From contig OX421962.1 of assembly GCA_949128115.1 (NCBI GenBank), forward strand, positions 104,376,836 through 104,440,835: a stretch of DNA of 64,000 nt. Direction: 5' to 3'. The first letter of the stretch is position 1. The number at the start of each line of letters is the position of its first letter. Of the stretch, positions 1-9,710 are shown in pieces. The position numbers and the translations under genes are program-made. The DNA comes from Anaspis maculata (lineage: Eukaryota; Arthropoda; Insecta; Coleoptera; Scraptiidae). Below the pieces are notes generated by a model that worked only from the letters and a program-made list of their open reading frames with translations, did not search any database and was not told the origin of the DNA.

Positions 1-632
1 TTTAAAGTCGGAATTCTGAGATTAAAGTCGGAATTCTGAGTTTGAAAGTCAGAATTCTGAGTTTAAAGTCGGAATTCTGAGTTTGAAAGTCAGAATTCTG
101 AGTTTAAAGTCGGAATTCCGAGTTTAAAGTCAGAATTCTGAGTTTAAAGTCGGAATTCTGAGATTAAAGTCGGAATTCTGAGTTTGAAAGTCAGAATTCT
201 GAGTTTAAAGTCGGAATTCCGAGTTTAAAGTCAGAATTCTGAGTTTAAAGTCGGAATTCTGAGATTAAAGTCGGAATTCTGAGTTTGAAAGTCAGAATTC
301 TGAGTTTAAAGTCGGAATTCTGAGTTTGAAAGTCAGAATTCTGAGTTTAAAGTCGGAATTCCGAGTTTAAAGTCAGAATTCTGAGATTAAAGTCGGAATT
401 CTGAGTTTGAAAGTCAGAATTCTGAGTTTAAAGTCGGAATTCTGAGTTTGAAAGTCAGAATTCTGAGTTTAAAGTCGGAATTCCGAGTTTAAAGTCAGAA
501 TTCTGAGTTTAAAGTCGGAACTCTGAGTTTAAAGTCGGAATTCTGAGTTTGAAAGTCGGAATTCTGAGTTTCAAACTCGGAATTCTGCGCGCGCACAATT
601 CCGAGTTTCAAAGTCAGAATTCTGCGCGCGCA
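1..632. repeat. 20/21-bp satellite array with EcoRI ladder
   Basis: The array is head-to-tail copies of a 20-bp unit (TTTAAAGTCGGAATTCTGAG) alternating with a 21-bp variant starting TTTGAAAGTCAG. Almost every unit holds GAATTC. Variants (ATTAAAG start, GAATTCCGAG end) recur in a fixed order, so there is a higher-order period of several units. The last units degrade into two blocks ending CTGCGCGCGCA. The array is cut by the window's left edge, so its true length is unknown. Confidence 0.97.
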
Positions 633-693
633 TCGGCAGGAATCGAGCCGGTTGATTAAATAGTGATTGACAAGTTGACGACCCTAACGATAC

Positions 694-1020
694 CTACTTA
701 CTCGCTAGGTATTTAATAAAATCTTCGAGAGATGTAACAACTTGTGCCTTTTCTAAACCCGAGTCTAAACCCTTTTTTTCCTCAACACGATACGGACATT
801 CCACACAGCCGAACTGGTTAATTCTCTGTCCGTAGCGTGCGTCATCATGTGCTTCTTCATACACCTCTTCTTCGCGCAATACGAACATTTGGTACAATCG
901 AACCAGTCGATGGCGTCGGCGGCGACATGGCTCCACCTGAATGAAGTTCCTTTGTGCTTTGAACGATAAGCCTCGATAAGAACACTCGGCGCATTGTAGG
1001 TACAATAGCAGCAATAGCAT
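694..1020 (-). pseudogene. Degenerate C2H2 zinc-finger cluster, minus copy
   Basis: A 108-codon open frame starts CAECSYRG and later shows CVECPYR, both CxxC halves of zinc fingers lacking the histidines in that frame. In another frame, 837-896 encodes one complete finger, CTKCSYCAKKRCMKKHMMTH (C-x2-C-x11-H-x3-H). Finger pieces in different frames point to a frameshifted multi-finger C2H2 DNA-binding protein gene rather than a working one. Positions 890-1072 are repeated in inverted orientation at about 1505-1683. No start, splice sites or promoter could be assigned. An alternative is a fast-evolving gene with assembly indels. Confidence 0.55.
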
Positions 1021-1683
1021 GTTATTACATAGGGTTGTGAAAAATGCTATATGCTACCTATTATAGCTGCGGCGCCTCTTTAAATCCCGAAGCGCAGCGC
1101 AGTAATGTTTTCGTTGGGCTGGCAGTATCGTGGCTGTCAAGCGCATAGCTGGGGCACGATTTGGTGCCACTGACAAATTCCGACCAACGTGATTAGGTAG
1201 GTACCTACTAACAACCCAAATTGTGGACACGTCCAACTGTTCGCAATGTTCGCATCGGACTGACTGGATTCTTCTTCCAACTCAACCAACACGTCCAAAG
1301 GAATTACAAAAATGGTCATGCAGCCGAACTGTACAATGCCATTGTCGAACCGGAACAGTTCTCTTGCATCTACTGCAACTACAAGAGCCATAAGCGTTTC
1401 GACTTATACGAACATTACAGACAAACACATGGATACCTACAACACTCTACAATGATAATTTCGCGCCGTCCCCTCCCCCCTCCACCTTTGCGTTATAACG
1501 TGACACAGCTGTAATAGCATACCTATAGCATTATTCACAACCCTATGTAATATGCTATGTTATTGTTGCTTTTGTACAATGCGCCGAATGCTCTTATCGA
1601 GGCTCATCGTTCGAAGCCGAGTTCAAAGCACAAAGGAACTTCATTCGGGTGGAGCCATGTCGCCGCCGACGCCATCGAGGGTT
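890..1683. repeat. Large imperfect inverted duplication
   Basis: Arm 890-1072 matches the reverse complement of about 1505-1683. Both share the finger-coding stretch, CACAACCCTATGTAATA and neighbouring sequence, with small indels. The right arm is cut by the Ns at 1684, so the full palindrome is probably longer. The spacer is about 430 bp. Confidence 0.85.
1221..1514 (+). pseudogene. C2H2 zinc-finger fragment, plus strand
   Basis: The 97-codon frame holds one clean C2H2 finger at residues 49-70: CIYCNYKSHKRFDLYEHYRQTH, with Cys49, Cys52, His65 and His70 (C-x2-C-x12-H-x4-H) and the usual hydrophobic residues. Upstream, at 1238-1249, a CSQC pair lies in a different frame from the following N-Q-H-V-Q-R stretch, so a neighbouring finger is split by a small frameshift. 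The fragment occupies the spacer of the 890-1683 inverted duplication. The fold binds DNA in intact relatives. No complete gene is visible, so I treat this as a remnant or partial exon. Confidence 0.55.
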
Positions 1684-1883
1684 NNNNNNNNNNNNNNNNN
1701 NNNNNNNNNNNNNNNNNNNNNNNNNNNNNNNNNNNNNNNNNNNNNNNNNNNNNNNNNNNNNNNNNNNNNNNNNNNNNNNNNNNNNNNNNNNNNNNNNNNN
1801 NNNNNNNNNNNNNNNNNNNNNNNNNNNNNNNNNNNNNNNNNNNNNNNNNNNNNNNNNNNNNNNNNNNNNNNNNNNNNNNNNNN
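1684..1883. other. Assembly gap of 200 N
   Basis: Exactly 200 undetermined bases, the usual placeholder for a gap of unknown size. It begins inside the right arm of an inverted duplication, a structure that assemblers often break on. Any reading frame spanning it is an artefact. Confidence 0.99.
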
Positions 1884-1937
1884 TGGAAATCATGGAATCT
1901 TGGAATCGTAAAAAAGGAACAGAAACATGCTACACGG

Positions 1938-2213
1938 GTCTGAAAAAGTGGATTTGTAGATATACACTTCTGGTGGCTTCGTTTTGAAATGACTCCCAGA
2001 GAAATGTACGGGCAATGATAGGTATGTATACCCGAGTGTATACCTATTCGATTTTTAAACAAAAAAATATTCCCGAATTCTTCAGAAATTTTAAAAATAA
2101 ATAATCAGCCCATACATTCATCTTCAGTGAAGTGGTATGCCGAATATGAATTTTCACTTTCAAAATAGAGGTACCAACCACCAGGTGTATTCTACAAATC
2201 CACTTTTTCTAGT
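1938..2213. mobile_element. MITE-like element with about 45-bp TIRs
   Basis: GAAAAAGTGGATTTGTAGA near 1942 recurs as its reverse complement ending near 2209. The similarity continues inward through the ACAC and CTGGTGG blocks. There is no coding capacity. No convincing target duplication was seen, so the superfamily is open. Confidence 0.65.
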
Positions 2214-2350
2214 CGCGTTGAAAACCAAGTTAGAAACCCTATTAATAAACATTTTTGGAAACCTTTTCTAACCAATCTATCGAGGATTGAATAATATGTA
2301 AAAAAGTCCCTGAGGTTAAACATAAAGGAATTTTCTTTGCCATCTTCTTT

Positions 2351-2509
2351 GGTTTAGCCGCAAAGTGCCGTTAAGTTTTGGCGACAATCAACCATCAGAA
2401 CGTCCGTCGTGTCGTGCCGGTCTTATCACATTTCGTCAGTACCGTGCGGAGACGGCGCACTATACAAGAGACATGTCGTCCAACTTTGACAGCGCTTGGC
2501 GGCTAAACC
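2351..2509. mobile_element. 159-bp MITE, TIR GGTTTAGCCGC
   Basis: Both ends share a roughly 36-bp inverted repeat starting GGTTTAGCCGC and reaching GGCGACA/GGACGACA, with scattered mismatches. The flanks TTT and AAA extend the palindrome, so a target duplication cannot be separated from the TIR. The element is non-coding. Confidence 0.75.
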
Positions 2510-2619
2510 AAATTGAAATTGAAAAAGATGGATATATGACCTCAGCGACTTTTTGATAGATCATTTAATCCTCTATTACTTTCCCAAGGGAAAGTTATGT
2601 GATGATGCAAGATGCAGGA

Positions 2620-4880
2620 AAAACGTTCTGACACAATAGCTGCCGAACCGATAGTCTGATCGACTTGAAATTTGGTATACAAACAGGGTCTTGCTGTTAA
2701 ATGAGCTGATTAGTTTTTGGTTGTCATCTCTTAAACGGAAGTGTCACTATCAAAAAATGACAGAAGTCATATCTCACAGAACTTGACATGCAAAATGCCG
2801 TTAGAAAGCCCATGAAAAACTGTATTCAGAACAGTTGAAAATATTGCCCTATCTGTCATCTGTCGAATAATAAGAAATGTCAAAGTTCAAAACTTTACCA
2901 TTTAATCATTCAAAATCAACATCGGGGACCAAATTTGGCAGAAAGCAACAAAACGTGAGAGTCAAATTAAGTCTGCAGTTGCAGTTTTCCACCATTTTCC
3001 CGTCGGGCATTATGAATTTTAAAAATTTCTCCTGGCCGTTGCCACTCGAGGGGGCTTCTCACCCGGATTTCGACCAGGATGACTCGCTTTTGATGCAGCA
3101 CTCCACTCAAAAATTCATTCCAGCTCGAGGATCGACTTTTTTCGAAAAATATCGACTGATATCGGAAGTAGATTAAACTGGGCGTCGTTTAGATCTATTT
3201 TCAAAATCGACACAACTTCGGTTTCCCGACGGTAATTTTTTCAATATGAAATTTGCACATTCCGTGAATTTGAGAAAGCTGCAGTGCAATCTTCAACTTG
3301 CGGTGAGCCCCACGAAATATTCATTTTAGGTGCAGACATGCTGCAATTGAAAGTTGGAGAAGAGATTGAATAATTTTTAAAGGAAAAATTGTCACAATCG
3401 GACCCACGGTTTTCGAGCTTTCCTCTCTGGAAAAACTGCAAATTTTCCAACTTTTTATTCCGTGAACAGATTTCAACCATTTGTTTTTAAGGAATAGATA
3501 ACTGGTTCTTGAACATTTTCCAACAATTTTTCTCGAATTTCCCGGAAATTTTCCTACTGGAAATATAAAACCGGCCTCGGTTATCGAGACCGGACTTAGA
3601 TGATAGAGCTTCAAGTGAAGCCTAATTGACGATTTCCACAATAAGATGACTTGGATAAAAATTGACGTTTGCCCTGAAAATTCAAATTTTCTTGACTAAA
3701 TTTTCTATTTCCTGCAAATATTTTCAATCTTTCTCTTCAATTCTAACTTCCCACCCGAAGGGACGTTTCGATCAAAGTCATTACTGACGTCTCTGGGTAC
3801 CGCCGGGAAAGTTTTGTGTCGCCCACAACAGTTTTTTTTGTATGTATGTGTGTCTGTATAACCTTTCACGATAACAGCCGCAACGTTTATTCGATCGACT
3901 TGAAATTAGGTACACAGACATGGTTTCACCGTCGAATGAGCCCATTAGTTTTTCGCTGACATTTGTCAAACGGAACTGTCTTATAAAAAAAATGACAGAA
4001 AAACCTCACGGAACTTGACTTGTGATATGCCGTTTGTAAGCCCATAAAAAGTTATATTCAGAACAGTTGAGTTGAAAGTTTTGCCCTATCTGTCATCTGT
4101 CAAATAATGAAAAATGTCAATGTTCAAAACTTCACCATTTATCAATAATTCAAAATCTATCCAATGGATTGGGACCAGATTTGGCAGGAAGCAATACAAC
4201 AAAAGAGTCAAATTAAGTCTGCGGTTCAAACTTTCCACCATTTTCCAGTTGAGCGTTATGAATTTTCAAAATTTCTCCTAGCCGTTGCCACGAGCGTTGC
4301 CACCTCTGAGAGTACCTCTCGCCCGTATTTTGACCAGGACGACTCACTTTTGATGCAGGACTCCACTCAAAAATTCATTCCTGCTCGGGGATCGACTTTT
4401 TTTGGAAAAAATTTCAACTGATATCTAAAGTGATTTGGATTGGGCGTCGTGTAGATCAATTTTCAAAATCGGCACGGTTCCGGTTTTTCGATGGTGATTT
4501 TTTCAAAATGAAATTAGCCGATTCCGTGAATTTGAAAAACTGCAATGCATACTTTGACATGCGGTGAGCCCCACGAAATATTCATTTTAGGTGCAGACAT
4601 GGTGGGAATGGAAGTTAGAGAAAAAGATTGAACTAATTTTTGGACGGAAAATTTTCGAAATCGGACCCACGGTTTCGAGTTTTCATCACTGGAAAAACTG
4701 TAAATTTTCCAACTTTTTATCTCGTGAAAAAATTTTCACCAATTTTTTTTTAAACATGAGGTGGCCCTTGAAAATTTTCCAAAAATTTTCTTTCCAATAT
4801 CCCGGGAATTTTCCTGTTGAAAATGTAGAACAGGCCTGGGTTATCGAAACCGGACTCGACATCCGTTCCTTGTTACTTGT
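2620..4880. repeat. Tandem pair of a dispersed repeat of about 1.2 kb
   Basis: Two diverged copies lie head to tail, offset by about 1230-1260 bp. Shared landmarks are GACTTGAAATT (2666, 3898), CTCCACTCAAAAATTCATTC (3101, 4361) and AGGTGCAGACATG (3329, 4588). A third partial copy lies at about 56880-57345. No open reading frame is conserved between copies, so this looks like a non-coding repeat family. Confidence 0.88.
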
Positions 4881-5184
4881 CGGGGAAGTTTTGGGGTGAT
4901 ACAACCGTTTTTTTTCTCATGTTGCCTGTACTGTAACTAATCTGTACATTTCAAGGTATTCTATAATCTGGAGTTGCACTGATCGAAGATGAATGAAATA
5001 TGAATGCGCATGAAATTCGTAACGATTGTTTTCCACACTTTGAATTTAATGTTCATTTCCTGTAGGAATTTGCTTTCTGGATTGTTTCGTTTTTTGATGC
5101 AACAGAAATCTCGTTAGTCGAAGAAACTTAACAGTCAAGGCGGTACATTTGCAGAAATGAAAATCGTCACATAATGAATTGTAG

Positions 5185-5925
5185 GTACAGGCTAATCACG
5201 CGAGACGGATACCGCCCATAAAAAACCTTCCCCTTCAAGAAAATTCAAAAAAGAAAAAGCTTTCCTGGAACAATTTATGCCGTAGTTCCTGAATATATCA
5301 AGTATAATTTTCTATTCCGTCTCATATACAGGGTGTCGCAATTTTTTTTAAATTTTTCCCTCACACCCTGTATTTTATCACCACAATCGATGCACATTGT
5401 TATCGTGATTACAAATATGCATGACACTTCCCAAATTTTTCTGAAAGAAAAATTCACAGTGGAACCTCAAATTTTTTTTTTTTCGGAAAGATCGATTCAT
5501 TTCATTCAGGAATCAAATATCTCCCGAATATTTGTTCAGTCATTTTATGTCATTCCATGTCATTAACCAGTGAAACAAAATATCCTGGACATATTTGAAT
5601 TCTGAAATGGGTCCATCATTCTCAAAAAGTAGATGTTTTTAGAGATGGCTTTGTGAATTTTTTTTTGCAAAAAAATCTAGAAGTTCGATGCATATTGGTA
5701 ATCAAGATAACAATGTGTATCGATTGTGGTGATAAAATCAAAGTGTTTTGGAAAAATTGAAAAAAAAATCCCGACACCCTGTATATGGGACGAAATAAAA
5801 AATTATACTTGACATATTCAGAAACAACGGTAAAAATTGTTCCAGGAAAGTTTTTTCTTTTCTGAATTATCTTGAAGAGGAAGCTTTTTATGAGGGGGTA
5901 TCCGTCTCGCGTGATCACCCTGTAC
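5185..5925. mobile_element. Fold-back element 1 (741 bp, palindromic)
   Basis: Nearly the whole element is an inverted repeat. GTACAG..ATCACGCGAGACGG at the left matches the reverse complement of ..CCGTCTCGCGTGATCACCCTGTAC at the right. The match runs inward through CAGGGTGTC, the CACCACAATCGATGCACA block and GTGAATTTTT. The spacer is under about 200 bp. There is no transposase. The ACAGGGTG end motif is frequent in insect DNA elements. Confidence 0.85.
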
Positions 5926-6379
5926 AGGATGTCCATTTTCAAACTTTCCACCTCAGATGGCTCGCCTCTAAAATTTTTCCCGGGAAAACGCTGGAACAGA
6001 TCGATTTATATTTCGAGGGGGGACATTTAGTATTGCCAAATTTTTATCTTCAACCCCCTCGTCCCCACCCTACCCTACCTTAAAAATTTCAAATGACAAT
6101 TTCTACCTTGTAATAATTATATCAAATAGTAGGTAACAAAATTTTCTTCGTGTAAAAAATAATTTCAAATTCTCTAAACTATGCCCTAATTTATTAAGCG
6201 TTAGATTTTCTCTCAAAGTCTTGCCACACGTTTTTAATGTTTTTATTGGTCGACGCGCCTTTTTTCTACGCCGTTTTCAAAACGACGACGTATATAAATC
6301 TAAAATGGTCGCAGCAAAAAAGGATATCAGATTTGACGAATAATTTTTCACATAATATTATAAGATTATCATAAAATTA

Positions 6380-6600
6380 ATAAATAATAATGCAAAATAA
6401 TACCTATAATAATTATTGTGGATAACGTTTAACAAGGATAACAAGTCCTGCACAAGGACTTGGACATCATACAGGATAACGCACGTCCTGGCGCGTCCCT
6501 CAAGGATAATACACATTATCCAGGATAACTCACTTCTTGGCGAGTCCACCGCAGGGACATTACACACCATCCAAATAGCCCAGTCAATCCAGACTATATA
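6380..6600. repeat. AGGATAAC repeat cluster
   Basis: The stretch contains several degenerate copies of a motif close to CAGGATAACRCACRTCCTGG followed by CGAGTCCACC. Related copies flank the hAT element at 7770-7871 and 9321-9420, so these may be one array broken by later insertions. Confidence 0.6.
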
Positions 6601-6610
6601 TCATAAATAC

Positions 6611-7463
6611 CGTGTTTTTTTGTTTTCCTGGCCATATATAGCCGCTCCCGACAAGCTTGGTATCTTTTCCGAATAAATTCAATGTCCTGAACTTGAATCC
6701 GATGTGTAAATTTGGATAAAAACAAGTTCGAACAAGTTAACTTGAAAAAACTTGTTTTTTGTTTGACAGTTTTGACAAAAAAATTTCAGCTGTTGAAGGT
6801 GTTTATCTTTGAAAATGCTCTAGAGGCCATCACATTGAAGTGTATTCTTTTCGAAAATCATCCGCTCGATGTATAGTTTTTTTTCCCGAAATGAAAAAAT
6901 CGATTTGAACTTGGCCGGCCTGGCGCGGCGTCTACAAGTGACCAGAACACTACAGTTATCCCCCTCCTCAAATAACTCAAAACCCTGCAGTGCGATTCAT
7001 GGCGATTTTGTTTTTGTTATAGGGAATTCAATTCTGCACATATGTTCGAACTTTCAAATATAAGTTAATATTTGTTAAATAGTTTGAGCTACTTTCATTT
7101 GAAGGTGCACGCTGTAGTGTTCTGGTCAGTAGTAGAGGGCCGGCTCAGGTTCAAATCGATTTTCCATTCTCGGAAAACAAAATCACTTATCGAGTTGATG
7201 ATTTTTGTAAAGAATACACTTCAATCGAATGGCCCCTGGGACATTTCCAAAGATAAACACCTTAAACAGCTGGAAAAAAAAGTTGTCGAAACTGTCAAAC
7301 AAAAAAAAACAAGTTTTCTCAAGTCAACTTGTTCGAACTTGTTTTTATTCAAATTTACACATCAGATTCGAGTTCAGGAGATTGAATTTATTCGGAAAAG
7401 ATACTAAACTTGTCGGGATCGGTCGAGGGATCGATATATGGCCAGGAAAACAGAAAAAACCAC
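6611..7463. mobile_element. Fold-back element 2 (about 850 bp)
   Basis: Arms of about 340-360 bp (6611-6960 and 7105-7463) are inverted copies. Paired landmarks are TGTTTTCCTGGCCATATAT, CCCGACAAGCTT/AAACTTGTCGGG, the ACAAGTTCGAACAAGTT block and ACCAGAACACTACAG. Frames over it are by-products of the inverted sequence, and no transposase was found. Confidence 0.88.
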
Positions 7464-7769
7464 CTGGCCGAGCTTCGCCCCCCACGACCCCTCTTTAACA
7501 ATGATCGACACTTTTTGTGCTAGAATGGTATCAGCGGGATATGATGCGTAGAATGACGACTTCATCGGATCATTTTTGCGGCCGGGGTGCCAATTCCAGG
7601 CGAGAACTGCAATTAACAGTGACTCAAAACATCAGAAGACCTGGAAGACCATGAAGCACACGCAAGAAATTCCGAGAAAATTGACTGGTGAGTTCTCATG
7701 ATCTAAGGACTCAATGTACCAAAAATCAGCTTTGGGCGAATTTGTTCCTGGTAGAAACCTACGTTTACT

Positions 7770-7879
7770 GGGCTAAAGATAACGCACATCCTGGCAAGTT
7801 CACAAGAAGGACCTTACACATTATACAGGATAACACACATCCTGGCGAGTCCACCATCAAGATAACGCTCATTTTGGTC
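7770..7879. repeat. AGGATAAC repeats, left of the hAT insertion
   Basis: GATAACGCACATCCTGGCAAG and ATACAGGATAACACACATCC units continue the motif of 6380-6600. TTTTGGTC at 7872-7879 is the left target duplication of the hAT element that interrupts the array. Confidence 0.65.
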
Positions 7880-8498
7880 CAGTGGCGCCGAACTCATAAA
7901 AAGTTACTATGGCGAAGAAAATTTTAGACCCCCCCCCCTATTGCCACGCTACGGTCGGGCCGGTGGGCCCAAGAGCCCCTTATGCAGTTAGCGCTGAAGG
8001 CAAAAAAAATCGGAATAATAATAATAATATTAACAATAATAAGCCAAAAAAGGGAAGCTGCTAACCAAATTGTCTATAGATTTCATTATATTTTCAAATT
8101 TAGAAATTTTCGAAATTCTTAAAAATACCCCTTCTAGGAGCAGTTGGGAGCGAAATAATTCATGTACAACCCACCTAGATGACATGGGCTAAATTTCAAG
8201 TTTAAGAACTGTGGCAGAAAATATTGCTGCGTAGTTTGTGGGAAGAAGTAGGTAAGACCCTCTTGTTAAATTGGGCCCAAGTTCTATCAAGAGTAATGAA
8301 CTAATAAATAGGGTGTAGTGACTATAGTGTACAGTGCAGCGCAATGTAGCTAGGCACAAGAATCCAAAGTTTTTTGTGAGATCGTAAGATCGTGAGATTT
8401 TCCTAGTCCAGTTAGTTGCCCGTTGAAGTCCGTATGATCAAAACCATTTTGCCTCTAGTCTAGAGTGCTAAGGAATTATTATTTTTATACAGGGTGCT

Positions 8499-8733
8499 CA
8501 GGGGTGGCGGAAGAATATAATTATTGGGAGGCACAAGTGAGAGGAAAAGAAGTGCGAGCGAAGCGAGAAGCGCCGCAGGCGAAATTTTTTCAGAAAAGGG
8601 GCGTGATCATCATTTTTAACATGCAGAAAAATTCTTCATCGAGAAAATTGGAGGGGCCAGGCCCCCTCAAGACTGAGATTGGGGGAGGCCATGACCCCCC
8701 TTGCCCCCCCCCCTCCCGGTTCCGCCGCCCCTG
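8499..8733. mobile_element. hAT-type MITE nested in the 1433-bp element
   Basis: This 235-bp element starts CAGGGGTGGCGGAA and ends TTCCGCCGCCCCTG. It is flanked by AGGGTGCT (8491-8498) and AGGGTGTT (8734-8741), an 8-bp duplication with one mismatch. It inserted into a TACAGGGTGTTACAC-like site of the host element and is therefore the younger of the two. Confidence 0.87.
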
Positions 8734-8936
8734 AGGGTGTTACACTTTTTTCGTCAATATTCTAGGAGATGGTAGAGCATCAAAAAATAAATGGACTTTC
8801 TGGAGAAAATTAATATCGGAAACGCATTATAACGGAGATAGAGGCTTTCAAAGTTGAGTTTTGGAAATGGTTTTTTGGTTATAACTCCAATTTCAAACAC
8901 GGAATTTTGACCAAATTCACTACACAAAGTAATGCT

Positions 8937-9079
8937 GGAAAATTGAAACTAAACTCTAACTCCTCTAACTCCAACTAAGAAGTTTGGCACCAGATTGGTT
9001 GATTCGGAACAGCAAGTCAAAATTTACCAATCAGATGGCTGGATTCTTAGTTGGAGTTGGAGTTTAGTTTTAATTTTTG
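8937..9079. repeat. Small palindromic element
   Basis: AAACTAAACTC..AACTCCAACTAAGAA near 8945-8981 is repeated as its reverse complement near 9030-9075, with a second pairing of CCAGATTGGTTGATT/AATTTACCAATCAGATGG. It is about 140 bp and non-coding. No target duplication was seen. Confidence 0.65.
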
Positions 9080-9320
9080 ATGCATGTTTCTAGCATAAGT
9101 TGATGCATACCTACAAACATTTATTCGGATTCAGTGTACCTAATAATCTTGATATCTAATGATTTGCTGGGTAAATCTCTCTTCTTCTTTTTCTCCCTCT
9201 TTCCTCTTTTCTTTTTTTCGTTTCTTCTTTTCCTTTTTTTCCTTTCCAGACCCCCCCCCCTAATTTTGAGGTATGGCGAGCGCCATAAAAAAGGGTCTAT
9301 TCGGCGCCACTGTTTTGGTC

Positions 9321-9710
9321 AGGGATAACACCTACGGGATAGTGCAACTCCTGCAGATCAACACATATCCTATAGGATAGTGTAATCCTGCAGGATAATA
9401 CACATGCTGGTACCAGGATATCACAAAAACATAGGTCAGGTCGGTTTAATATGGAGAGTAATATGAAACATAGGGGAGAAATGTCCAAACGGAAATCATA
9501 TACTAATTATAATATGGATCGTCCATCAGTAGTTGTGAATGAACTGAAAACGTACTTTCTTCGCTTCTAGAGTAATTTGAACCAATAGGGGAGAGATGGT
9601 CAGTATGGAAATCGTAGGTAATATGGACCACCTGTCAGTTGTCAATGCAGGAGAATGCCCTTCACTTCTCCACCACTTCTCCCGTGAGGGGGGGGGGGGC
9701 GTACCAACCA
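9321..9710. repeat. AGGATAAC repeats and a 118-bp direct repeat
   Basis: 9321-9420 continues the array interrupted at 7879 (AGGGATAACACC, AGGATAATACACATGCTGG). After it, ATAGGGGAGAAATGTC..GGAAATC..GTCCATCAG (from about 9471) recurs in diverged form from about 9589, giving a two-copy direct repeat. Confidence 0.55.

Larger units (their letters stand above)
7880..9312. mobile_element. Non-autonomous hAT-type element, 1433 bp
   Basis: The ends are CAGTGGCGCCGAA and TTCGGCGCCACTG, a 13-bp perfect inverted repeat beginning CAG as in hAT elements. A perfect 8-bp duplication, TTTTGGTC, flanks it at 7872-7879 and 9313-9320. An 8-bp duplication is the hAT signature. A poly-C stretch follows the TIR on both sides. 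No transposase frame is present, so mobilisation would need a partner in trans. It contains a second hAT MITE (8499-8733) and a small palindromic element (8937-9079). Confidence 0.9.

Noticed and set aside
1552..2062. Several frames of 99-152 codons across the N block
   Set aside because: Most of each frame is undetermined bases, so none is evidence for a gene.
5333..5951. Frames of 77-109 codons
   Set aside because: They lie in the arms of fold-back element 1 and mirror each other.
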